Below are positions 58,018-64,000 of a stretch of DNA of 64,000 nucleotides, piece after piece. The stretch is from NCBI RefSeq assembly GCF_030546645.1, contig NZ_JAUOTO010000008.1, forward strand, positions 186,001 through 250,000. Reading direction: 5' to 3'. The stretch's first letter is position 1. Each line of letters starts with the position of its first letter. A model generated the notes under the pieces. That model worked only from the letters and a program-made list of their open reading frames with translations. It searched no databases and was not told the DNA's origin. Position numbers and translations under genes: made by a program. Source of the DNA: Flavitalea plasmicola (lineage in GTDB: Bacteria > Bacteroidota > Bacteroidia > Chitinophagales > Chitinophagaceae).

Positions 58018-58727
58018 ACGACAAGATCAAATGCGTCATTACTGACGATGAGCCTTTTGCCCGTAAAGGTTTGCAAGGGTATATGGAACAGATAGATTTC
58101 CTGGAGTTGAAAGGCATGTGCGAGAATGCCCTGGAGCTGAATTCACTTCTTAAGAAGGAGCCCGTGGACCTGCTTTTCCTGGACATCGAAATGCCTTATG
58201 TCACAGGCATCGATTTCCTGAAAAATATTACGGCGCCTCCGAAGGTCATTTTCACGACAGCCTATGAGAAATATGCCTTACAGGGATTTGAGCTGGAAGT
58301 GCTGGACTACCTGCTGAAACCCATTTCATTCGAACGGTTTATGCGGGCGGCCAATAAGGCTTTCGACTATTTCCGGGGGCTGCAGGCCCCGGCGGCAGGG
58401 GCGGATTATATCTTTGTCAAGGCGGATAGCAAGCTGGAAAAGATCCACTTCTCTGATATCCTTTTTGTGGAAGCCCTGGAAAACTATGTAGCCATCCACA
58501 CCGGGGAACGAAAGATCATCACGCACCTGACGCTTAAGATGCTGCAGGAAAAGCTGCCGGCAGGAGCCTTTATCCAGCCGCATAAATCGTATGTGGTCTC
58601 CATCGGGAAGATCAACTCCATCGAGGGGAATATCCTCCACGTATCCCAGCACCAGGTACCCATCAGCAAATATCAGAAGGATGAGATCATGGAGAAGATC
58701 GTTAACAGTAAGTTATTGAAACGGTAG
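58014..58727 (+). CDS. LytTR-family response regulator
   Basis: 237 residues. Receiver domain: KCVITDDEPFARKGL, acceptor Asp in LLFLDIEMPYVTG, Thr in FTTAYEKYA and Lys in YLLKPISFERF. LytTR DNA-binding domain (~130-235): DYIFVKADSKLEKIHFSDI, FVEALENYVAIHT, and FIQPHKSYVVSIGKI near the end. It forms a two-component system with the overlapping kinase upstream. Targets are unknown; the adjacent acyltransferase gene is an obvious candidate. Confidence 0.95.
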   Translation: MNDKIKCVITDDEPFARKGLQGYMEQIDFLELKGMCENALELNSLLKKEPVDLLFLDIEMPYVTGIDFLKNITAPPKVIFTTAYEKYALQGFELEVLDYLLKPISFERFMRAANKAFDYFRGLQAPAAGADYIFVKADSKLEKIHFSDILFVEALENYVAIHTGERKIITHLTLKMLQEKLPAGAFIQPHKSYVVSIGKINSIEGNILHVSQHQVPISKYQKDEIMEKIVNSKLLKR

Positions 58728-58776
58728 GCCTTACCCGGGCATTCTATTTGCGGCTGATCCATGAAATCAGGTTTTT

Positions 58777-59373
58777 ATGAAGAATCTATATTTTTCGGCC
58801 CTGATGTCCTGCGGTCTGCTGACAGCCGCAGCCGCTTTCGGCCAATCCGATCTCATGGTATTTAGAGAGAACAATCTGGTGATCATCCGCTGGCGGGCGG
58901 TCAATGAAAGCTTTACCACCCACTATACTGTCGAACGTTCCACCGACAACGTGAATTTTGAACCATTACATGATGTAGTGGCGCAAGGAGGCGATGATGG
59001 CGACTATTCCTACCAGGATGGTGACAGCTATCCTTCCGCCATCGTGAATTATTACAGGCTCAAAATAGTTGACCAGGACGGCAACGCCACTTATTCTCCT
59101 GTCGTGGGAACGGACAGGCCGGGTAGAAAACCACCGGTACTGCAGCCAACGGTCCTGCATATGGGCGGGACGCTGCATGTAGCGGATACGTACTATTCCC
59201 AGCCGCTGAGCATTAATTTTTTCAACCAGGGAGGCGTACGGGTAGGCAGCTTCATGGTCAACGGAACTGCCTTCGACATTCCCATCTCCGGCTGGAACAA
59301 AGGCATCTATTTCTATCGTATTTCCGATGCCACGCATCCCTTGATCGATGCGGGAAAGATCCTGGTCCTCTAA
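58777..59373 (+). CDS. Secreted protein with fibronectin-III-like fold and type IX-like C-terminus
   Basis: 198 residues. A signal peptide (~1-22, cut after AAAFG or nearby) is followed by a beta-rich region with RWRAVNESFTTHYTVERS and NYYRLKIVDQDGNATYS, typical of the domain before type IX sorting signals. The C-terminal ~75 residues, ending GIYFYRISDATHPLIDAGKILV, match the general pattern of a type A sorting domain (GxYxxxI..G......KxxV). Probably exported through the Por/type IX system. No catalytic domain is present. Confidence 0.82.
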   Translation: MKNLYFSALMSCGLLTAAAAFGQSDLMVFRENNLVIIRWRAVNESFTTHYTVERSTDNVNFEPLHDVVAQGGDDGDYSYQDGDSYPSAIVNYYRLKIVDQDGNATYSPVVGTDRPGRKPPVLQPTVLHMGGTLHVADTYYSQPLSINFFNQGGVRVGSFMVNGTAFDIPISGWNKGIYFYRISDATHPLIDAGKILVL

Positions 59374-59400
59374 GATTTACTATCTTGGGAAGGAAAATCA

Positions 59401-61641
59401 ATGTTTGCCAATATGAGCAGGTTTTTCCTTCTATTATTACTTACGTGTTTCCCGGCCATCCGCACGCTCTTCGCCCAATCATCCGTCATCGACCGGAAGA
59501 TCGAAGCCCTGCTGAAAAAAATGACGCTGGATGAAAAGATCGGCCAGCTCAATCAGTACAATGGGGACTGGGAAGCCACCGGTCCCGTTACAAAAGACGT
59601 GGACGATAAGCTGGAAGCCATCCGGCAGGGGAAGGTGGGTTCGGTGCTGAACATTATGGGCGTGGCCCATACCAGGGCCTTCCAGGAGGCGGCCGTACAA
59701 AGCCGTCTTAAGATCCCATTATTGTTCGGACAGGATGTCATTCACGGGTATAGCGTCACTTTTCCCATTCCGCTGGCCGAAGCCGCCAGCTGGGATCTCC
59801 CGGCCATCGAACGATCGGCACGCATAGCTGCTACGGAAGCAGCCGCGGGTGGTGTGCACTGGACCTTTGCGCCGATGGTGGACATAGCCAGGGACCCCCG
59901 CTGGGGACGGATCATGGAAGGCGCCGGCGAAGACCCTTACCTGGGCGCTTGTATAGCCCGGGCCCGGGTAAAAGGTTTCCAGGGCAATGGCCTTGGCAAC
60001 CTGGATGCGGTGATGGCCTGCGCCAAGCACTTTACTGCTTATGGAGCCGCCATCGGCGGACGTGATTACAACAGCGTGGACATGAGCCTGCGCACCCTGT
60101 GGGAGATTTACCTGCCTCCCTTTAAAGCTGCCCTGGACGCAGGGGCCGCCACCTTCATGAATTCATTCAACGATCTCAATGGCGTCCCCGCCACTGGTAA
60201 TAGCTACCTGATGAGGAATATCCTTAAGGGGCAATGGCATTTTTCAGGCTTTGTCGTCAGCGACTGGGGCTCCGTCGGAGAAATGATACCGCACGGTTAT
60301 GTGGCCGATAAAAAAGAAGCGGCGCGGGTCGCCCTCACGGCAGGCTGCGACATGGATATGGAAAGCAGAAGCTACATCGCAAATCTACCCCGCCTGGTGC
60401 AGGAGGGTAAGGTCCCTGTCAGCCTGATCGACGATGCCGTACGGAGGATCCTCCGGAAAAAATTCGAGCTGGGCCTTTTCGAAGACCCTTTCCGCTTCAG
60501 TGATCCCGCCCGCGAAAAAGCCGTCCTCAATAAAAAAGAGCATGTGGCAGCAGCCCGGGACATGGCAGAGAGAAGCATTGTCCTGTTAAAGAACGAGGGC
60601 CATCTGCTGCCTTTGTCCGGTGAGCTCCGGTCCATCGCGCTGATTGGCCCCCTGGTGCGATCTAAGAAGGACATGAAAGGCTTCTGGTCTCTCGACGTAG
60701 GGCCGCTGAACGATGTCGTCTCCCTGTATGAAGGGATGCAGCAGCAGGCGGGTAACACTATATTGTCGTATGCGAAAGGCTGCGATATCACGGACACCAG
60801 CCGGGCTGGTTTTGCCGAAGCCCTTTCAAAAGCCCGGGAAGCTGACGTCATCATCATGGCTGTGGGTGAAAGGGCCGATATGACAGGCGAAGCAAAAAGC
60901 AAGGCAGACATCCACCTGCCCGGCGTGCAGGAAGAGCTGATCAAAGCCGTACTGTCTACAGGACGGCCGGTCGTTGTGCTGCTGATGGCCGGTCGTCCCA
61001 TGATCTTCAACTGGACCGCAGAACATGCACCCGCTGTCCTGTATACCTGGTGGCTGGGCAACCAGGCAGGCAACGCCATTGCAGATGTGCTCTACGGGAA
61101 GTATAACCCCTCCGGCAAGCTGCCCGTCAGCTTCCCCCGGGAAATAGGTCAGATCCCTCTTTATTATGATCATTTCAATACAGGCCGGCCGGCTAAAGAT
61201 GAAAAGGACCTCAACTATGTTTCGGCCTATACCGATCTGTTAAACACCCCCCGCTATGCTTTCGGTTACGGCCTAAGCTACACCGATTTCAAATACAGCA
61301 ACCTGCAGCTGGACAAAAGCTCCCTGCACGTCAATGGATCCATCTCCGTCTCCTTCGATCTGCAGAACACTGGTAAATATGCGGGGGAAGAGATCGTGCA
61401 GCTTTACCTCCGGGATATTGTTGCGCAGCCGCTGCGGCCCGTGAAAGAATTGAAAGATTTTACCAAACTGCGGCTAAACCCCGGAGAGATAAAAAAAGTC
61501 AGCTTTACCATCGACAGGAGTAAGCTGGCCTTTTACAATGACAAGCTGGAATACATCACCCAGCCTGGCAGGTTTCAGCTGATGATCGGCAGCGCATCAG
61601 ACGATATAAGACTGGAAGCAACGTTCCAGCTGCTTCAATAA
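59401..61641 (+). CDS. bglX: Glycoside hydrolase family 3 beta-glucosidase
   Basis: 746 residues with a signal peptide (~5-26), so periplasmic. N-terminal TIM-barrel: MTLDEKIGQL, FGQDVIHGY, FAPMVDIARDPRWGRIMEGAGEDPYL, AKHFTAYGA and the nucleophile motif VVSDWGS (Asp288). The alpha/beta sandwich domain follows (AERSIVLLKNEGHLLPL, with the acid/base region around GERADMTGEAKS), and a fibronectin-III-like domain ends the protein (PGEIKKVSFTIDRSKLAFYN). It removes terminal beta-glucose from oligosaccharides. No susC/susD genes are adjacent. Confidence 0.95.
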   Translation: MFANMSRFFLLLLLTCFPAIRTLFAQSSVIDRKIEALLKKMTLDEKIGQLNQYNGDWEATGPVTKDVDDKLEAIRQGKVGSVLNIMGVAHTRAFQEAAVQSRLKIPLLFGQDVIHGYSVTFPIPLAEAASWDLPAIERSARIAATEAAAGGVHWTFAPMVDIARDPRWGRIMEGAGEDPYLGACIARARVKGFQGNGLGNLDAVMACAKHFTAYGAAIGGRDYNSVDMSLRTLWEIYLPPFKAALDAGAATFMNSFNDLNGVPATGNSYLMRNILKGQWHFSGFVVSDWGSVGEMIPHGYVADKKEAARVALTAGCDMDMESRSYIANLPRLVQEGKVPVSLIDDAVRRILRKKFELGLFEDPFRFSDPAREKAVLNKKEHVAAARDMAERSIVLLKNEGHLLPLSGELRSIALIGPLVRSKKDMKGFWSLDVGPLNDVVSLYEGMQQQAGNTILSYAKGCDITDTSRAGFAEALSKAREADVIIMAVGERADMTGEAKSKADIHLPGVQEELIKAVLSTGRPVVVLLMAGRPMIFNWTAEHAPAVLYTWWLGNQAGNAIADVLYGKYNPSGKLPVSFPREIGQIPLYYDHFNTGRPAKDEKDLNYVSAYTDLLNTPRYAFGYGLSYTDFKYSNLQLDKSSLHVNGSISVSFDLQNTGKYAGEEIVQLYLRDIVAQPLRPVKELKDFTKLRLNPGEIKKVSFTIDRSKLAFYNDKLEYITQPGRFQLMIGSASDDIRLEATFQLLQ

Positions 61642-61722
61642 GAGCTGGCCTACTGGGTTTCTCAAAGCTGGCTCCCGCCCTTATTCCGCCAATGCGCTAA
61701 GTTTGGAAGATAAACCCTGCAT

Positions 61723-62331
61723 ATGAACAATATTTTCGCTTGCGACGGGACCCAAGCTTTGCTGAAAGGCAGCACCGTCTGCCTGGAACCCGCACAGGAA
61801 GAGGATCGCGAGCTCATCCGGCCGCTGGCAAAGGACCAACGTCTTTGGGAGTTTACCAAGACCCTCCTGATCGACGACACGTACGACAGGCAATTCGATC
61901 TTTATTTTGACGAAGCATTGCGACTCCCGCAGTTGGGCGGCCAGGCTTTTGTCATCCGTACCAACAATACCATCATCGGCATGACACGCTTCTTTAATGT
62001 CGAATGGAAGGACAGACGATTGGAGATCGGCCATACCTGGTATATTCCCGCAGTATGGGGTAAGGTCTATAATAAAGAATGTAAGCTGCTCCTCCTGCAA
62101 TATGCCTTCGAACACCTGGGTTTTTTCCGGGTCGAATTCCGGGTAGCTCACCAGAATATACGTTCCCAACGGGCAGTAGAGAAGATCGGGGGCCTGAAGG
62201 AAGGTGTGCTGCGGAAATTTGCCATCCGCAATGACGGGTCCCGGCGCGATACCGTTGTCTTCAGCATCATCGATGACGAATGGCCCGAAAAAAAGAAGAG
62301 GTTGCAGGAAATGGTGCAGGCGGCGCTATAA
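61723..62331 (+). CDS. GNAT acetyltransferase, RimJ/RimL type
   Basis: 202 residues with the GNAT fold: acceptor-side start VCLEPAQEEDRELI, central EIGHTWYIPAVWGKVYNKE and FFRVEFRVAHQNIRSQRAVEKIG (motifs A/B of RimJ-like enzymes). These N-acetylate small molecules or protein N-termini. The substrate is unknown. It ends 6 bases inside the end of the following convergent acetyltransferase gene. Confidence 0.9.
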   Translation: MNNIFACDGTQALLKGSTVCLEPAQEEDRELIRPLAKDQRLWEFTKTLLIDDTYDRQFDLYFDEALRLPQLGGQAFVIRTNNTIIGMTRFFNVEWKDRRLEIGHTWYIPAVWGKVYNKECKLLLLQYAFEHLGFFRVEFRVAHQNIRSQRAVEKIGGLKEGVLRKFAIRNDGSRRDTVVFSIIDDEWPEKKKRLQEMVQAAL

Positions 62332-62847
62332 AGGCTTTCTCATCCACCAGTCCGTCTGCGTATCGCTGCCAAGGATAAAAGGATGATCGCCGAATTTTTC
62401 AAATCCCCATTTGGTATAGAAGGCAATGGCCCGGTGGTTATGTTCCCATACCCCCAGCCATAACCATTTTTTCCCTTTTCCCCTGCCCAGATCTACCGCG
62501 GATTGCATAAGGGCGCTGCCCACTCCCTTCCCGATCGCCGATTGCTCAGCATAAAGACGTACGAGCTCAATGGCCGGCCCCTGCCCCATTTCCGGCGGCG
62601 CCTCATGCTCCAGCAATCGCGCATATCCCACAGGGTTAGTACCCAGGTAAGCCAGCAGGAAAATATTGCCGGGTCTTCCGACTTCGGCCATGAGGGATTC
62701 CCTGGTAAACTGGGTCTCCATATATTGCGCGATATCCTCGGGTGTATTCTGCGCCGCAAAACTGTCATAAAAAGTTCGCCTGCTCATGTCGGCAATGACT
62801 GCTGCGTCTTCGACTGTAGCCTGTCTTATCTGTATGGTTGATTCCAT
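62326..62847 (-). CDS. GNAT acetyltransferase
   Basis: 173 residues. The start IQIRQATVEDAAVIADMSR and the acetyl-CoA binding segment LYAEQSAIGKGVGSALMQ (Q/RxxGxG/A form: SAIGKGVGSAL), then WLGVWEHNHRAIAFYTKWGFEKFG, are standard for the family. The substrate is unknown. The last residues overlap the end of the plus-strand acetyltransferase by 6 bases, a convergent overlap; the two sequences are not close relatives. Confidence 0.92.
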   Translation of the reverse strand: MESTIQIRQATVEDAAVIADMSRRTFYDSFAAQNTPEDIAQYMETQFTRESLMAEVGRPGNIFLLAYLGTNPVGYARLLEHEAPPEMGQGPAIELVRLYAEQSAIGKGVGSALMQSAVDLGRGKGKKWLWLGVWEHNHRAIAFYTKWGFEKFGDHPFILGSDTQTDWWMRKPL

Positions 62848-62873
62848 GGTTATGCAATCTAAGAAAAAAATCC

Positions 62874-63782
62874 CTACTGTCCTTTCGTATCCAGTATCAC
62901 CGGAGCGCTGCCCTTGCCCATCACGATGATCTTTGTATTGGGGGATTTGGCGATCTCCAGCTGCGCCTTGATGCTCTCATACTGCAGCTGCCGGTCGGTC
63001 AGGCTTTCACTAATGATTTTCTGGTAATCTGCGATGCCCTGGGCCTCCACTCTTTTCCTTTCAGCCTCCTGTCTTTCTTTCTGCAATACGAATTGCATCT
63101 TCTGGGCATCCTGCTCGGCTGTGATCTTTTGCTCGATGCTCGTCTTGACGGCCTGAGGAAGCGTAATGTTGCGAATAAGTATCTGTTCCAGCAACAACCC
63201 CCTGCGGTGGAAATCGTCTTCAATACTCTTGTTGATCCGCGTCTGAAACTCATCTCTTTTGGTCGAATAAAGGGAGACGGCATCATAGTACACGGCGTTG
63301 TCCCGGATCTTGGTACGGGCGAGTGGCCTGACGATCTTATCTGTATAATCGGTCCCCGTCTGCCGGAGGATCTCGGGAGCAGCCGAAGGGATCACTTTAT
63401 ACAATACTGTAAGGTCGATAACGACTTCCAGCCCATCCGCGCTCAGCACCCGGATGGCATCATCACCTTCTTTTGCGCCTTCGTTGTGAATGGCGCTCAT
63501 CGTATAGTTCTGGGTCTTGGTGTCCATATGCACGACATTCACCAGCGGATTGATGAAATGCAGACCACTGGGAAGAACGTTGTTCTGTACACTGCCGTAT
63601 AACACCTGGACACCGATCTCCCCGGCCCCTATCTGAACGATACAGGCAGCCAATACACCAATAAGAGCAATGCCAAGTCCCGCCAGGCGCAGGATACGGG
63701 CATAAGGAGATAAAGAAGAAGGACGGCGTAACGCGAGGGCTCCCACGAGGAAAAAGATAAGCCCCAAAATAAGGAGTGCCAT
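62874..63782 (-). CDS. SPFH/prohibitin-family membrane protein (HflC-like)
   Basis: 302 residues. Two N-terminal hydrophobic segments (~2-19 and 33-50), then an SPFH/band-7 domain (GEIGVQVLYGSV, LPSGLHFINPLVNV, LSADGLEVVIDLTVLYKV) and a long charged helix (~195-275, with QKERQEAERKRVEAQGIADYQKI) for oligomer assembly. Prohibitin-like proteins form large ring scaffolds in the membrane and modulate proteases such as FtsH. It lies 27 bases upstream of the acetyltransferase gene. Confidence 0.93.
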   Translation of the reverse strand: MALLILGLIFFLVGALALRRPSSLSPYARILRLAGLGIALIGVLAACIVQIGAGEIGVQVLYGSVQNNVLPSGLHFINPLVNVVHMDTKTQNYTMSAIHNEGAKEGDDAIRVLSADGLEVVIDLTVLYKVIPSAAPEILRQTGTDYTDKIVRPLARTKIRDNAVYYDAVSLYSTKRDEFQTRINKSIEDDFHRRGLLLEQILIRNITLPQAVKTSIEQKITAEQDAQKMQFVLQKERQEAERKRVEAQGIADYQKIISESLTDRQLQYESIKAQLEIAKSPNTKIIVMGKGSAPVILDTKGQ

Positions 63783-63852
63783 AAAAAAGGGTTTGGAGTA
63801 GTAAAATTACAATGTCCGGTAACGGTAGGCCCGAAGGAGTGTCCAACGGTCC

Positions 63853-64000
63853 CTAACCGTGATATTCCGGCGTAAACCCGATGCGGATGGTATGCCATCC
63901 ATCCCCGTTGACGTATGACAAAGAGAAACCATAGTTGTCGCAGATCTGACGTACGATGGCCAGTCCTAATCCCGTGCCCTCGGATTGGGAGCTCTTCGTA
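63853..64000 (-). CDS. Sensor histidine kinase, C-terminal fragment at window edge
   Basis: Reading from the right edge, 48 residues plus stop TAG are visible, starting in the G2 box of a HATPase domain (SEGTGLGLAIVRQICDNYG) and ending FTPEYHG. The rest of the gene lies to the right of the window. It is a two-component kinase of the HisKA/HATPase type; nothing about the sensor can be said. Confidence 0.85.
   Translation of the reverse strand, partial: TKSSQSEGTGLGLAIVRQICDNYGFSLSYVNGDGWHTIRIGFTPEYHG

Noticed and set aside
1-64000. CRISPR arrays, tRNA or rRNA genes, insertion sequences
   Set aside because: No spaced direct repeats, cloverleaf-type sequences or transposase motifs were seen on either strand; the only long tandem repeat is coding (poly-HAMP).

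Overview
The window looks like chromosomal DNA from a member of the Bacteroidota, most likely a Chitinophaga-like genus. The reasons are a UpxY/NusG-type antiterminator, a LytS/LytTR pair, a Bacteroidota-type signal peptidase I with an extended N-terminal membrane region, a DUF4846 protein, a secreted protein with a type IX-like C-terminal domain, many hybrid histidine kinases, and very large NRPS genes. No tRNA, rRNA, CRISPR array, transposase or integrase was seen.

Bases 1-35839 form one minus-strand run of genes with the features of a single operon, read from about 35.8 kb down to and past the left edge. The order is: NusG/UpxY-like antiterminator, glycosyltransferase, FkbM methyltransferase, SyrD/PvdE-type ABC exporter, penicillin-acylase-type Ntn hydrolase, a small membrane protein, then four NRPS genes (3120, 3285 and 1152 aa, and at least 2029 aa cut by the edge). 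Gaps are short, and two gene pairs overlap at start/stop codons. The NRPS chain starts with a condensation domain, which fits an N-acylated peptide. Eight adenylation domains are visible. Reading the eight pocket positions plus the A10 lysine by eye suggests: acyl - X1 (aromatic-like?) - Ala - X3 (hydrophobic/aromatic?) - Asn - X5 (Cys-like) - X6 (no match known to me) - Asn/Asp - beta-Ala - further residues encoded outside the window. Exporter plus periplasmic acylase plus lipid start resembles the pyoverdine logic, in which an acylated precursor is exported by PvdE and deacylated by PvdQ.

The most unusual feature is in the last NRPS. A complete pyridoxal-phosphate decarboxylase of the PanP/glutamate decarboxylase type (about 525 aa, 2021-3598) is inserted in frame inside the adenylation domain, between core motifs A5 and A6. 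The specificity code of that interrupted domain (V-D-W-V-T-S-I-A-D + K) is nearly the known beta-alanine code. The inference is a module that makes its own beta-alanine from aspartate where it is activated.

Bases 36-45 kb hold housekeeping and accessory genes: a CPA2 antiporter, a LuxR-type response regulator, cytidine deaminase, signal peptidase I, an NtrC-like regulator without a DNA-binding domain, DUF4846, an Sfp-type phosphopantetheinyl transferase (a good candidate for activating the NRPS carrier domains), pyruvate dehydrogenase E1 beta and a DinB-fold protein. Bases 45-54.7 kb are a signalling block: two hybrid kinases, a 1949-aa soluble poly-HAMP kinase with eight near-identical 92-residue units and three receiver domains, and a divergent single-domain receiver. 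Bases 54.8-64 kb hold small proteins, an acyltransferase-3 membrane protein, a LytS/LytTR system, a secreted protein, a GH3 beta-glucosidase, two GNAT acetyltransferases, an SPFH protein and the end of another histidine kinase.
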